From positions 1-64,000 of the forward strand of contig CAJUNE010000001.1 in NCBI GenBank assembly GCA_910587745.1: DNA of 64,000 nucleotides, read 5' to 3'. Source of the stretch: an uncultured Bacilli bacterium (GTDB taxonomy: Bacteria; Bacillota_I; Bacilli_A; RF39; UBA660). Below, piece by piece: positions 27,257 through 37,209 of this stretch. Positions within the stretch are counted from its first letter, which is position 1, and every line of letters begins with the position of its first letter. The translations under genes and the position numbers were made by a program. Under the pieces are notes generated by a model. The model did no database searches and was not told the origin of the DNA. It saw only the letters and a program-made list of their open reading frames with translations.

Positions 27257-27360
27257 AAAAAAATGAAGCTGCCCCCTGAAGACAGCTTCTTAAAAGAATA
27301 AAAAGGGGTTGACTAGTGTGATACTAGCACCAATTCGCCTTGTTTAAGTGAATTGGTGCT
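27257..27360 (-). ncRNA. Candidate small structured RNA, about 104 nt
   Basis: The gap between 27097 and 27481 has no convincing gene. On its minus strand a full promoter (27365-27393) predicts a start at about 27357-27360. The RNA would open with an 11-bp hairpin (27326-27360, AGCACCAATTC with GAATTGGTGCT). A short CTAG hairpin follows, then a C-rich stretch. It ends in a 7-bp terminator hairpin (27265-27289) with T7. The CCCC at 27305-27308 could pair with the G5 loop of the terminator (27272-27276 on the other strand). No known RNA family was recognised; SRP RNA and 6S RNA features are not apparent. Confidence 0.6.
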
Positions 27361-27364
27361 TGTT

Positions 27365-27393
27365 ATATTAAATGATAAAAGGTTTTTTGTCAA
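27365..27393 (-). promoter_or_regulatory. Promoter of the candidate small RNA
   Basis: On the minus strand: TTGACA (27388-27393), a spacer of exactly 17 bp, then TAATAT (27365-27370). It is among the best promoter matches in the window and no protein start follows it. Confidence 0.8.
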
Positions 27394-27480
27394 CACTTTT
27401 TAAGAAAAAAGTAAAAAAAAGTGATAATTAATTTACAAAGAAGTTTTAGTTTGTTAAAATTAATATGGTAGGTGGCTAAT

Positions 27481-29085
27481 ATGGTACTAAAAAAACCTTA
27501 TGCATTTATAATAAAACACTTTAGAGCTATTCATTTATTGCTTCTAATTCCGATATTTTATTTAATAATAAAAACTAGAGCAATAGTATACTTTTTTAAT
27601 AGTTATGTAACATACGGTTATAATCTAAATTTTAGTGAAGTATTAACAAATATAAGTAGTCATTACATAAATATTTTAATGTATATATCAGTTATAATAA
27701 TACTTTTAGTATTTGTGTCTATGTCAATTATATTACAGCAAAAGGAAAAACCGACTAAACTATATAATATATGTATTATTTATTATATAATGATATTTTT
27801 ATTAATAACAGTATGTTTTAGTTTATTTAATGCAGTAGAAGCAGATACATTAGATGATATATTATCAAGATTTGTAAGAGATATAGGTTTTATAGTTTAT
27901 ATAAGTGAATATGCCTTTGCAGCTCTTACATTCATAAGAGGTATAGGCTTTAATATAAAGAAATTTAATTTTAAAAGTGATTTAGAAGATTTAGAAATTA
28001 GCAATGAAGATAGTGAAGAGTTTGAGTTCTTAGTAGGAAAAGACATTCACGAAGCCAAAAGAACAATTAGGAGATTTTTTCGTGAATTAAAATATTATTA
28101 TTTAGAAAACAAGTTTATAGTTAATTTAATTATGGTAATAACTATATTAGTTTTAGGAACATTTATGTATATGAATAGAGAAATAAAAGAGAAAGTATAT
28201 AAAGAAAATGAAACTTTTTCTTTTGGCTCTTTAAATATAAAAGTTAAGGATAGTTTTGTATCTAACTTAAGCAATAATGGAAAAGTAATAAACGAAGATA
28301 AGAGTTATGTAATTCTCCAACTTGAGCTTAAAAATCGTTATACTATTGAAAAGGAATTTAATCAAGAAAACTTAGGCTTAATAGTTAATAAAAAAAGAGT
28401 ACAACCAAATCTATCAATGGGGCTTTATTTCTCAGACTATGGTAATCCTTATATAGGAGGCAACATCAAAGGGGAATCGACAGTAAATTGTGTTTTAGTA
28501 TATGAAATTGATAAATATTTAGTTAATGGTAATTTCAAATTAGAATCATATTCAAGAATAGATACGTCAGGTGGATTAGGTATAATAAATAAAGAGATAA
28601 AAATAAAGCCAACAGTTGTAAGCAGTAAAATCAATACAAATACTATTAATAAAGGAGCTAATATTAATTTAAGCAGTGTTAATTTTAAAGAAAGCATTAT
28701 AGCTATTAAAGATTATGAGCTCACAAATAGATATGAATACCAAGTATGCCACAACGATAATTGCATAACTGATGCAAAATCAACTTTTGATTATCCAGGA
28801 AGTGGTTATAATAAAACTTTATTAGTATTAGACTATAATTTAGTATTAGATAAAGATAGCATGTATGCAAGTTTAAATCGTGATTATAAAAGATTTTTTA
28901 ATGACTTCTTAGAAATAAAATACCGTTATAATGGTAAAGATTATGTTACAAAAGCAGAATTATTAAATCCTGAAAACTATTCTGATAAATTAATACTTAT
29001 GGTTCCAAATACAATTAATTATTCTGAAAATATATATGCAGTATTAACCATAAGAAATGTTTCTTATCAAATCAAATTAAAATAG
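27481..29085 (+). CDS. Membrane protein with extracytoplasmic domain, unknown
   Basis: A protein of 534 residues. The ATG at 27481 follows AGGTGG by 5 nt; the GTG at 27472 is within that site. The N-terminal half has four probable membrane helices (about residues 15-32, 62-84, 98-118, 135-160), a charged cytoplasmic segment with two Glu/Asp-rich runs, and a fifth helix near 220-240. The last 290 residues are probably outside the cell and beta-rich. No family is recognised. It is transcribed alone, 396 bp from its convergent-side neighbour and just upstream of rel. Confidence 0.75.
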   Translation: MVLKKPYAFIIKHFRAIHLLLLIPIFYLIIKTRAIVYFFNSYVTYGYNLNFSEVLTNISSHYINILMYISVIIILLVFVSMSIILQQKEKPTKLYNICIIYYIMIFLLITVCFSLFNAVEADTLDDILSRFVRDIGFIVYISEYAFAALTFIRGIGFNIKKFNFKSDLEDLEISNEDSEEFEFLVGKDIHEAKRTIRRFFRELKYYYLENKFIVNLIMVITILVLGTFMYMNREIKEKVYKENETFSFGSLNIKVKDSFVSNLSNNGKVINEDKSYVILQLELKNRYTIEKEFNQENLGLIVNKKRVQPNLSMGLYFSDYGNPYIGGNIKGESTVNCVLVYEIDKYLVNGNFKLESYSRIDTSGGLGIINKEIKIKPTVVSSKINTNTINKGANINLSSVNFKESIIAIKDYELTNRYEYQVCHNDNCITDAKSTFDYPGSGYNKTLLVLDYNLVLDKDSMYASLNRDYKRFFNDFLEIKYRYNGKDYVTKAELLNPENYSDKLILMVPNTINYSENIYAVLTIRNVSYQIKLK

Positions 29086-29091
29086 ATAAAA

Positions 29092-29120
29092 TTGACATTG
29101 ATTTACTAATATGATAATAT
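29092..29120 (+). promoter_or_regulatory. Promoter of the rel gene
   Basis: TTGACA, a 17-bp spacer and TAATAT with a TGA extended -10. It begins 7 bp after the previous stop. Confidence 0.85.
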
Positions 29121-29151
29121 ATAAAATAATTTTTTAAAAAGTGGGGGTTTT

Positions 29152-30732
29152 ATGGAGTTTAAATTAATAGAAGCCTTAGATGAGTTATCTGCATTTTACA
29201 AAGATGATCTAAATATGGTAAAAGACCTAATATTTGAATGCAATAAACATTTTAATAACGAACAAATAGAAATGATAATTAAAGCATATAAATGCGCTAA
29301 TGACTTACATCGTGGTCAAAAAAGAAAAAGTGGAGAACCTTATATAATTCATCCTGTACGTGTCGCTTACATCCTTTTAACAGAAATGCATTTAATAGAC
29401 TCCGATGCGATATGTGCTGCACTGCTTCATGATACTATTGAAGACACAGGTATTACAGAGGAAGCACTAGCAGAAATGTTTAATAAGGATATAGCTTATT
29501 TAGTAGCTGGCGTTTCTAAAATTAAAGATTTAAATTTTACAAGCAAAAGTGAAGAAGAGCAATACAATGATTGTATCTTACTTAGAAGTTGCGCTAAAGA
29601 CATCAGAGTTATAATGATTAAAATAGCTGATAGAACTCACAATATGCGAACCTTAATATATAAAGGAGATAAATCTTTAATTGAAAAATATGAAAACTCC
29701 ACATCTCCAATCGAAGAATTAAAAATTGATTCTAATGCCAAACAAAATGCTAAAAGTATAGAAACAATTACACTTTTTGTACCACTTGCTAAACGTATAG
29801 GAGCTAATTTGATTGCTAATGAATTAGAAGATATAAGTAATATGTATTTGGAAAACAGCTTATTTAGAGAAATAAGAGGAAATATTAAAAACTTTGAACG
29901 TGATAATGCCGAAAAAGTTGAAGAAATTTTAGAAACATTAGAAGATAGTTTATTAAGTGCCAATATTAGTCATGATATTCGAGCAAAAACAAAAACATAT
30001 TCTGAAGTAAGTAAATATTTAAAAAGAAAAAAAACAAACAGTATTTCGGAAGTACCAGGTCTTTTATCATTTGAAATAAGTGTTAATAAAAAAGAAGATT
30101 GTTATCAAGTTTTATCTGTTTTATCAAGTGTTTATAAAGATTACAAAGTTAATGTAGTTGATTTTATAAATTATCCAAAAGCTAATGGTTATAAAGCAAT
30201 CCATTTAGAAGTACAAGATTTAATGGGCTATACAATAGTATTTAAAATATGTACTCACAAAATGAAACTTATTAATGACCATGGTATCGCAGCACTAACT
30301 GAACTTTACCCAAGTAAAAATATTAAAAGTATTCAAGACTCTTTAAATGAAACCAATCCATTTGTAATGTCACTTCAAAGTATTGGTGATTTATATAAAG
30401 ATAATAATAGCTATTTCAAGCATATTAAAAGAGAAATTTTATCAAAACAAATTACTATAAAAACAAAAAATGGCGATGAATTTACTTTTCCAAATGGAGC
30501 TACAGTATTAGATTTAGCTTTTAGATTACATACTGAAGTAGGGGCAAAAGCAATTGGTGCTATAGTAAATGGGGTAAATGTATCTAATAACTATGTACTG
30601 CAAGATGGAGATAATGTAAATGTCATTACAGATGAAAATCAAGTTTTTCAATCTAAAGAAAGTATAGATTTTGCAATGACATCATATGCTAAACGAGAAA
30701 TGCGAAGAGCATTAAGAAGAAATAAAAAATAA
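29152..30732 (+). CDS. Rel/SpoT-type (p)ppGpp hydrolase with degenerate synthetase
   Basis: A protein of 526 residues. The N-terminal HD hydrolase domain looks intact: HRGQKRKSGEPYIIHPVRVA, LLHDTIEDT and KIADRTHNMRTL. The synthetase region (about residues 230-400) keeps the fold markers NYPKANGYKAIHLEV but has lost usual catalytic motifs. The conserved D-L-A-x-R strand reads GLLSFEISV, and the E-x-Q-I-R-T motif reads VFKICTH. A TGS domain follows (GDEFTFPNGATVLDLAFRLH); the zinc-finger and ACT domains of full-length Rel are missing. This predicts an alarmone hydrolase without synthesis. ppGpp would then come from another enzyme, if made at all. Confidence 0.87.
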   Translation: MEFKLIEALDELSAFYKDDLNMVKDLIFECNKHFNNEQIEMIIKAYKCANDLHRGQKRKSGEPYIIHPVRVAYILLTEMHLIDSDAICAALLHDTIEDTGITEEALAEMFNKDIAYLVAGVSKIKDLNFTSKSEEEQYNDCILLRSCAKDIRVIMIKIADRTHNMRTLIYKGDKSLIEKYENSTSPIEELKIDSNAKQNAKSIETITLFVPLAKRIGANLIANELEDISNMYLENSLFREIRGNIKNFERDNAEKVEEILETLEDSLLSANISHDIRAKTKTYSEVSKYLKRKKTNSISEVPGLLSFEISVNKKEDCYQVLSVLSSVYKDYKVNVVDFINYPKANGYKAIHLEVQDLMGYTIVFKICTHKMKLINDHGIAALTELYPSKNIKSIQDSLNETNPFVMSLQSIGDLYKDNNSYFKHIKREILSKQITIKTKNGDEFTFPNGATVLDLAFRLHTEVGAKAIGAIVNGVNVSNNYVLQDGDNVNVITDENQVFQSKESIDFAMTSYAKREMRRALRRNKK

Positions 30733-30759
30733 ATAAAAGAAGATATAATAAATTAAAAT

Positions 30760-30786
30760 AAGTTCCAATAAAGAGGAACTTTTTTC
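30760..30786 (+). terminator. Intrinsic terminator after rel
   Basis: AAGTTCC pairs with GGAACTT across 8 nt, followed by a T run. Confidence 0.85.
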
Positions 30787-30797
30787 TTTATAATCTC

Positions 30798-30826
30798 TTG
30801 AAATTCCTATTAATATAAAGTATAAT
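30798..30826 (+). promoter_or_regulatory. Promoter of ftsA-ftsZ
   Basis: TTGAAA, a 17-bp spacer and TATAAT (30821-30826), 26 bp before the ftsA start, with GGAGGA between. Confidence 0.85.
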
Positions 30827-30851
30827 TAACATATAAAAATAGGAGGAAACT

Positions 30852-32093
30852 ATGAGAAAAATAATTGCTAGTCTAGACATTGGTTCAAGTTCTATAAAAT
30901 TAATAGTTGGTGAATTCATAAAAAATTCTCTCAATATTCTTTGCGTTTCCGAAGTACCTAGTAAAGGAATGCGAAAAGGCTTAATATCAAGTAAAGAAGA
31001 ATTAATTCCTGTATTAAAAGAGACATTTCATAAAGCTGAGGAAATATTAGGAATACGAGTAAATGAGGTCATTTTAGGAATACCAGCTTATTTTACAGAA
31101 AGTATTATAAGTGAAGGAACTAGTACAATAACTAATGAAGATGGTGTAGTAACATATCAAGATTTAATAAGAGCTATGCATTCAGCATCATACAATAAAT
31201 TAGCAGAAAATACTGAGCTTATAAGTATTATTCCGACCCGATATAAAGTAGATGAAGAAATAGTCAAAAATCCTATAAACATGTTAGGTAAAAAATTAAC
31301 AATTAAAGCTGTTTTAGTAACCTCTCCTAAAAATAATATTAATAATTTTATTAAAGTTTTAGAAATGATAGGGATAAAAACTATAGATGTTGTAACCAGT
31401 TCTTTAGCAGATTTTGCAGCTAGTAAGAAAAAGGAGTTAACAAATTCTATTAGTGCTATCATAAATATTGGTGAAGAAACTACAAGTGTATCAATATTTA
31501 ACAAAGGTATATTAATGAAAGCAGAAGTTATTGAACTGGGTGGAGCTAATATTGATAATGACATATCATATATATACAAAGTAACAAAAAAAGATGCTCG
31601 TGAACTAAAAGAAAATCTAGGCCTAGCTTGTGTTGATATGGCGGACAATTTAGAAAAGAATAGCCTAACAGATCGTATGGGAGACGAAGTTTTAATAAAT
31701 CAAAAAGATTTAAGTAGTATAATTGAAAGTAGACTAACAGAAATACTTGAGTTATCCAAAAAACAAATGAATTTATTAACCCATAAGAATATAGATTATA
31801 TTTTTGTAACAGGTGGAACTTCTGAATTAAGAGATTTTAACATTTTATTAGATAAAGTCTTTACTAAACCTCATATTCTTGGTAAAATAGATATCGTAGG
31901 TGCAAGAAATAATAAATTTGCTACTGGAATAGGTATTATAAAATATTATAATGGTAGATTAAAATTAAAAAATAAAGAATATTCAGTTTTCAATTCTGAA
32001 GAATTAGAAATTCTAAGTGGCATCCATAAAAAAGTAAATATTAATGAAAATTCCATTTTAGGAAAATTATTTGGATATTTTTTTGATAATTAA
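30852..32093 (+). CDS. ftsA: Cell division protein FtsA
   Basis: An actin-like ATPase of 413 residues that tethers FtsZ to the membrane. The phosphate-binding motif [15 protein letters not shown] is at residues 7-21. The SHS2/1C segment and [11 protein letters not shown] follow, with adenosine-binding [13 protein letters not shown] in the C-terminal half. The last residues, [13 protein letters not shown], form the expected amphipathic membrane-targeting helix. It lies 11 bp upstream of ftsZ in the usual order. A GGAGGA ribosome site precedes the ATG. Confidence 0.94.
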   Translation: MRKIIASLDIGSSSIKLIVGEFIKNSLNILCVSEVPSKGMRKGLISSKEELIPVLKETFHKAEEILGIRVNEVILGIPAYFTESIISEGTSTITNEDGVVTYQDLIRAMHSASYNKLAENTELISIIPTRYKVDEEIVKNPINMLGKKLTIKAVLVTSPKNNINNFIKVLEMIGIKTIDVVTSSLADFAASKKKELTNSISAIINIGEETTSVSIFNKGILMKAEVIELGGANIDNDISYIYKVTKKDARELKENLGLACVDMADNLEKNSLTDRMGDEVLINQKDLSSIIESRLTEILELSKKQMNLLTHKNIDYIFVTGGTSELRDFNILLDKVFTKPHILGKIDIVGARNNKFATGIGIIKYYNGRLKLKNKEYSVFNSEELEILSGIHKKVNINENSILGKLFGYFFDN

Positions 32094-32104
32094 GGAGAGT
32101 GCAT

Positions 32105-33184
32105 ATGAACGGATTACAAATGGACCAAATAGCCAAAATTAAAGTTATCGGAGTTGGCGGCGGCGGAAATAATGCTGTTAACCGTATGATTGAAGAAGGC
32201 GTAAAAGGGGTAGAGTTTATTATTGTAAATACCGACTTACAAGTATTAAATGCTTCAAGTTGCGAAAATAAAATTCAAATCGGTTCAACAATAACAGAAG
32301 GTTTAGGAGCAGGGGCTAATCCTGAAATAGGACGTGCAGCAGCTATTGAATCTAAAGCTGATTTAGAAGAAGTAGTAAAAGGCGCTGATATGGTTTTTGT
32401 TGCTTGTGGTATGGGTGGCGGAACTGGTACTGGTGCAGCTCCAGTAATCGCTGAAATAGCTCAAGAATCTGGAGCTCTAACAGTAGGTATTGTAACTAAA
32501 CCATTCCGTTTTGAAGGTAAAAGAAGAATGGAAAATGCTTTACTAGGACTAGAAGAATTAAAGAAACATGTTGATACCTTAATCGTAATACCAAATGATA
32601 AATTAAGAGATATAATTGATCGAAACACATCATTTAAAGATGCATTTAAAGAAGTAGACAATGTTTTACATCGTGGTGTACAATCTATTTCCGATCTTAT
32701 AGCTGTAACTGGAATTATCAACTTAGACTTTGCTGATGTTAAGACCGTTATGCAAAAGAGTGGAACAGCTATTATTGGTATTGGTTGTAATGCTGGCGAA
32801 AATAGAGCTATCGAGGCAGCTCGTCAAGCTGTAGCCAACTCTTTACTTGAAGCCACAATTGAAGGAGCAACTAATGCAATTGTCAATGTAACAGGTGGTT
32901 CTAATCTTACATTATTTGAAATTGAAGATGCTGTAGAAACAGTTAGAGCAGCTGCTAATAGTGATGTTAACATTATCTTCGGTGCTATCCAAAATGATAA
33001 TTTACAAGACGAAGTTATCGTAACAGTTATTGCAACTGGTTTTGAAAATGAAGGTGAAACTGAAGAAATGTTATTCAGTAATAATGATATGCCAAGAAGA
33101 AGACCTGAAAGAGAACCAGCACCAGACTTAGATAATGAATATGACATTCCACCTTTCTTAAGAAACAATAATGACAGATTTTAA
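32105..33184 (+). CDS. ftsZ: Cell division protein FtsZ
   Basis: A tubulin-like GTPase of 359 residues that forms the division ring. The glycine-rich nucleotide site [15 protein letters not shown] is at residues 14-28, and the tubulin signature GGGTGTG at about 104-110. The T7-loop region [11 protein letters not shown] is present. The conserved C-terminal peptide YDIPPFLRN would bind FtsA. The ATG at 32105 follows AAGGAG by 7 nt, so the GTG at 32099 is not used. A strong terminator follows. Confidence 0.97.
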   Translation: MNGLQMDQIAKIKVIGVGGGGNNAVNRMIEEGVKGVEFIIVNTDLQVLNASSCENKIQIGSTITEGLGAGANPEIGRAAAIESKADLEEVVKGADMVFVACGMGGGTGTGAAPVIAEIAQESGALTVGIVTKPFRFEGKRRMENALLGLEELKKHVDTLIVIPNDKLRDIIDRNTSFKDAFKEVDNVLHRGVQSISDLIAVTGIINLDFADVKTVMQKSGTAIIGIGCNAGENRAIEAARQAVANSLLEATIEGATNAIVNVTGGSNLTLFEIEDAVETVRAAANSDVNIIFGAIQNDNLQDEVIVTVIATGFENEGETEEMLFSNNDMPRRRPEREPAPDLDNEYDIPPFLRNNNDRF

Positions 33185-33210
33185 GAGGTAAAGAAATTTA
33201 CTTCTTTTTT
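33185..33210 (+). terminator. Intrinsic terminator after ftsZ
   Basis: GAGGTAAA pairs with TTTACTTC (one G-U) across GAAA, followed by T6. Confidence 0.85.
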
Positions 33211-33229
33211 ATAGCTCTAAATTCTTTCA

Positions 33230-33258
33230 TTGACATCAAGTATTTTATTAGATAGAAT
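33230..33258 (+). promoter_or_regulatory. Promoter of the family 4 glycosyltransferase
   Basis: TTGACA, a 17-bp spacer and TAGAAT, 15 bp before the start codon. Confidence 0.8.
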
Positions 33259-33273
33259 TAAAGTGGTGATAAA

Positions 33274-34410
33274 ATGAATATACTTGTAATACCATCATGG
33301 TATCCCAGTGGTAAAGATAAATTAATGGGAATATATCACAAAGAATTTTGTGAAGCTCTGGCTAAAAGAGATGATATAAATGTTAATATGTTATATATTG
33401 ATAGACAGCGCTTAAGTGCCCCTTTAAAGTATTTATTTATGAAAAAAGATATAATTGTTGAAGAAAAAGGATATAAAACATATATTAAAAAAATGTTAGA
33501 TGTTCGAAAAATTAATTTTGATATCCAGTTACAAAGATATGTTAAAACATTAGATAAACTCTATAATGAATATTTAAAAAACAATCCTAAACCAGATGTA
33601 ATTCACGCTCAAGTTATGTTTCCAGCAGGTTATGCGGCTACTAAATTAGGCGTTAAATATAATATTCCTGTTTTAATAACAGAACATGCTCATGCGAAGA
33701 GATTTTTTGAAGGGCGATATAAAAAATATAGCGATTTTATTTATCAAAATGCTAAAATAACCACAGTAAGTAAATTTTTAGCTAAAGAATTAGAAGAAAA
33801 AAATATTAAGGCTACGGTTTTACCTAATTTAGTAAATGTTGAAATATTTATGAAAACAAGGAAAAAAATAAAAGAATTAAAACTTGTAACTTTAGTAGCT
33901 TTACGAGAAGGAAAAAATATTGATGATGTTATTGCCGCTTTAAAAATAATTATTAATAAAAATAAAAAGATTAAGGCCCAATTAACCATTATTGGTGATG
34001 GATTTTTAGAAGATTATTACAAAAAAAGATGTACAGAATTAGACATGGACGATTATGTAGAATTTGTTGGAAGAAAAAATAAAGATGAAGCAGCAGATAT
34101 ATTAAATAATCACAATATTATGGTTATAGCTAGTGATTTTGAGACTTTTGGCATCCCGGGCATTGAAGCTTTTGCCAGTGGAATGCCTGTTGTATCTACT
34201 AAATGTTTAGGTCCAGAAGAATATATTGATAAAAGTTGTGGGGCATTAGTTAAAGTAAAAGATATTGAAGCATTAGCAAATGCCATATTAGAAGTATATA
34301 ATAATATTGATAAATATGATGTAGAACATTTACGTAGTATAGCCAATAAATATAGTGGTAAGTGTGTTACTGATAAAGCAATTAAAATATATAAAGAAAT
34401 GCTTAAATAA
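33274..34410 (+). CDS. Family 4 glycosyltransferase
   Basis: A protein of 378 residues with the GT-B fold. The N-terminal domain carries PSWYPSGKDKLMGIYHKEF and HAQVMFPAGYAA. The donor-binding C-terminal domain carries FGIPGIEAFASGMPVVST with the Glu of the EX7E motif. It probably transfers a sugar from a nucleotide donor to a lipid-linked acceptor on the cytoplasmic face. The following genes encode an ATP-grasp enzyme and a flippase, which fits a cell-envelope polysaccharide pathway. Donor and acceptor are unknown. Confidence 0.92.
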   Translation: MNILVIPSWYPSGKDKLMGIYHKEFCEALAKRDDINVNMLYIDRQRLSAPLKYLFMKKDIIVEEKGYKTYIKKMLDVRKINFDIQLQRYVKTLDKLYNEYLKNNPKPDVIHAQVMFPAGYAATKLGVKYNIPVLITEHAHAKRFFEGRYKKYSDFIYQNAKITTVSKFLAKELEEKNIKATVLPNLVNVEIFMKTRKKIKELKLVTLVALREGKNIDDVIAALKIIINKNKKIKAQLTIIGDGFLEDYYKKRCTELDMDDYVEFVGRKNKDEAADILNNHNIMVIASDFETFGIPGIEAFASGMPVVSTKCLGPEEYIDKSCGALVKVKDIEALANAILEVYNNIDKYDVEHLRSIANKYSGKCVTDKAIKIYKEMLK

Positions 34411-34440
34411 TTGAACATAGAAAAGAAAATATGATATAAT
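34411..34440 (+). promoter_or_regulatory. Promoter of the ATP-grasp gene
   Basis: TTGAAC, an 18-bp spacer and TATAAT (34435-34440) with a TGA extended -10. AAGGTGAT follows before the ATG. Confidence 0.7.
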
Positions 34441-34457
34441 TTAAAAGGTGATAATAA

Positions 34458-35465
34458 ATGAGCTTAATAAGTTACGCAATGCGCGGTAGTTTAAAGAATT
34501 TTTGGAATAAATTAGACAAAATATCCAAAGAAACAAATAAAAGTAAAATAGTACTTTTTAATAAGTTTTTTAATTGTTTTCTAAAAATCGGTTCAGGATA
34601 TAGTGATTTTTTAAACTATGAACTATACAATAAAACTGCGAAAGAAATTAAAGAGTATGTAACAATAAAAGATCAAGATAAATTTTATGAAATAGCTAGT
34701 CCCAGTGCTTACAAAACTTTTTTTACTATCAAACCCAATTTTTTAAAGAATTTTCAAAAATATATAACTAGAGACTTTTTTTATAATGGAGATATAAAAG
34801 AATTAGAAGAGTTTTTAAAAAATAATAAAGAATTTATGATAAAACCAATTGATGGTTTAGGCGGTTCAGGTGTTGATAAAATGCTTACAAAAAACATCAA
34901 AAATATTGAAGAATTTTATCAAAAATTAAAAGATGAAAACTTATTTTTAGAAGGATATGTAATTCAACATAAAGATATGAACGAATTATGTAGTAGTAGT
35001 GTTAATACTATTAGAATTATGACTTATGGTTATAATAATAAATCAGAAATATTATTCGCTGCTTTACGAGTAGGAAATGGAAAACATCCTGTAGATAATT
35101 TTCATAAAGGTGGTATGGGAATATTAATTGATTTAGAAACTGGTAAATTAATTGGTAATGCTTATGATAAAGACTTAAATGAATTTACTAATCATCCTAC
35201 TACTAAGATAAAATTCGATGGTTTTCAAATACCAAATTGGGATATTGTAAAGAAAACTGTTAAAGAAGCTGCTTTAATAAACAAGAATATTCATGTAGTT
35301 GGTTGGGATGTTGCTATAACTGAAGAAGGCTGTACTTTTATAGAAGGAAACCGCCGTCCTGGTTTTGATTTAGTTCAAGTTTTATCTAAAAGAGGACGAA
35401 AAGACATAATGCGAAATGTTATAGCTAAGATAAATGAAGAAGAAAATACAAATTATAAAATATAA
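34458..35465 (+). CDS. Sugar-transfer-associated ATP-grasp protein
   Basis: A protein of 335 residues. The ATP-grasp core is seen as FMIKPIDGLGGSGVDK (nucleotide-binding Lys and glycine loop, about residues 130-145), SVNTIRIMTYG, HKGGMGILIDLETG and the metal-binding end FIEGNRRPGFDL. The family ATPgrasp_ST occurs among capsule and exopolysaccharide genes and is thought to form an amide or ester on sugars; the reaction is unproven. It sits between a glycosyltransferase and a flippase. Confidence 0.85.
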   Translation: MSLISYAMRGSLKNFWNKLDKISKETNKSKIVLFNKFFNCFLKIGSGYSDFLNYELYNKTAKEIKEYVTIKDQDKFYEIASPSAYKTFFTIKPNFLKNFQKYITRDFFYNGDIKELEEFLKNNKEFMIKPIDGLGGSGVDKMLTKNIKNIEEFYQKLKDENLFLEGYVIQHKDMNELCSSSVNTIRIMTYGYNNKSEILFAALRVGNGKHPVDNFHKGGMGILIDLETGKLIGNAYDKDLNEFTNHPTTKIKFDGFQIPNWDIVKKTVKEAALINKNIHVVGWDVAITEEGCTFIEGNRRPGFDLVQVLSKRGRKDIMRNVIAKINEEENTNYKI

Positions 35466-35490
35466 TAATTAGAGATTAAAGGAGGTAGGC

Positions 35491-37137
35491 ATGAAAAAAC
35501 ACACATTTATGGAAAGTACCTTAATAGCTACTATATGTTTAATTATAGTTAAATTTTTAGGCTTAGTTTATGTTATACCATTTTACGCTATTATTGGAGA
35601 AAAAGGAGCCGCTTTATATGCTTATGCTTATACGATATATGGAATGTTTTTAGATATCTCCACCGCTGGAATACCTAATGCTATAGGTAAGTTAATTAAC
35701 GAATTTCACACATTAGGAAAAGAAGAAGCAAAAATTAGAACTTTTAAATTAGGAAAAAGAATGCTAAGTGGTATAGCAGTCATTAGTTTTTTGATTATGT
35801 TTATTTTTGCAAGACCTATCGCAACTATAATTATTGGTGATTTAACGGGCGGTAATTCTATTAGTGATGTAGCTTTTGTTATAAGATGTATTTCATTTTC
35901 TTTATTATTATTTCCATTTTTAAGTGTCACAAGAGGTTTTTTTCAAGGACATAAATACATTTATGTAAACTGTATATCCCAAGTAATAGAACAAATAGCA
36001 AGAGTATTATTTATAATCGCTGGTAGTTTTATAGCCTTAAAATGTTTAGGACTTGATATAACAAAAACGGTAGGTATCGCAGTATTTAGTGCTTTTATTG
36101 GTGGAAGTTTTGCTTTATGTTATATATATAATAAAATGCATAAAAATAAAAAAGAACTAGGATTAGATACTAAGTTTGAAAAAAGAGATGATATAAGTAA
36201 TAAAGTAATTTTTAAAAGAATTCTAGTTTATGCTATACCAACAGTGATAATCAGTATATCATTTTCAATATATAGTAGTATAGATATGGTTTTAATTTTA
36301 AGAACAATGAATCATTTAGGATTTGCAGCCTCAGAAGTTGAATTTATTTCTTCTGCTATGAGCACTTGGGCTTCAAAGATAAGTATCATAATGTTATCAG
36401 TTGGTGCTGGACTAATGGCAAGTTTAGGACCATCAGTAGTTGAATCATACACTTTAAAAAAATATGAAGATGTCAATAAACATTTTAATCGTACTATGGG
36501 AATGACTTTATTTATTACAGTACCGATGTGTGTAGGTATATCATTATTAAGTGCACCTATTTGGTCAGTATTTTATGGTTATAATAAACTAGGAACTACG
36601 ATTCTTAGTATGACAATTTTTTCTGCATTATTTACGAATCTTTTTAATATTGGAAGTTCAACACTTCAAAGCATTAGCAAATTCAAAATGGTTTATATAA
36701 GCTCTATAACAGGTATAGTTTTAAATACATTATTAGATGTTCCTTTAATGCTTCTATGTCATAAAATAGGATTACCACCATATTGGGGAGCAACATTTGC
36801 CACAATGATCGGCTTAAGTATATCTATGGTTTTTGTAATAGTAACATTAAAAAAGGAATTAGGATGTAAATTTAAATACATATTAGACGTAGCAAAAAAA
36901 ACATGTATTCCTCTAATAGCAATGATTATAGTAGTAATATTATTAAAAGCCTTAATACCTATAAATATGGCAAATAGAACTATGTGTATAATATATATTG
37001 GTATCATTTCTATAATTGGTGCACTAGTTTATTTCTTTATATCATCAAAAATAGGGCTATTAGAAAATGTTTTAGGGAAAGATTTCTTAAATAAATTAAA
37101 AAATAAAATTAAATTAAAAATGATAAGAAAAAACTAA
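35491..37137 (+). CDS. MurJ/SpoVB-like lipid-linked oligosaccharide flippase
   Basis: A MOP-superfamily exporter of 548 residues with about 14 membrane helices. It begins FMESTLIATICLIIVKFLG and contains YTIYGMFLDISTAGIPNAIGKLI, similar to SpoVB/YtgP proteins, where YtgP is the Bacillus MurJ. It could flip lipid II for peptidoglycan or a polysaccharide repeat unit. Neighbouring glycosyltransferases favour the latter, while murC elsewhere shows that a lipid II flippase is needed somewhere. AAAGGAGG precedes the ATG. Confidence 0.88.
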   Translation: MKKHTFMESTLIATICLIIVKFLGLVYVIPFYAIIGEKGAALYAYAYTIYGMFLDISTAGIPNAIGKLINEFHTLGKEEAKIRTFKLGKRMLSGIAVISFLIMFIFARPIATIIIGDLTGGNSISDVAFVIRCISFSLLLFPFLSVTRGFFQGHKYIYVNCISQVIEQIARVLFIIAGSFIALKCLGLDITKTVGIAVFSAFIGGSFALCYIYNKMHKNKKELGLDTKFEKRDDISNKVIFKRILVYAIPTVIISISFSIYSSIDMVLILRTMNHLGFAASEVEFISSAMSTWASKISIIMLSVGAGLMASLGPSVVESYTLKKYEDVNKHFNRTMGMTLFITVPMCVGISLLSAPIWSVFYGYNKLGTTILSMTIFSALFTNLFNIGSSTLQSISKFKMVYISSITGIVLNTLLDVPLMLLCHKIGLPPYWGATFATMIGLSISMVFVIVTLKKELGCKFKYILDVAKKTCIPLIAMIIVVILLKALIPINMANRTMCIIYIGIISIIGALVYFFISSKIGLLENVLGKDFLNKLKNKIKLKMIRKN

Positions 37138-37158
37138 AAAGAAAATCTTATCTTTTTT
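37122..37158 (+). terminator. Intrinsic terminator after the flippase gene
   Basis: GATAAGA pairs with TCTTATC across 17 nt, followed by T6. The stop codon is in the loop. Confidence 0.7.
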
Positions 37159-37209
37159 ATTGTATAAAACTAGTTTTAGACTTATAATAAAACAAAGAAG
37201 TGATTTGAG

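Noticed and set aside
27257..27360. Candidate small RNA as the SRP RNA
   Set aside because: The ends do not pair with each other, the 5' hairpin closes on itself, and the conserved GGAA-capped Ffh-binding loop is not present.
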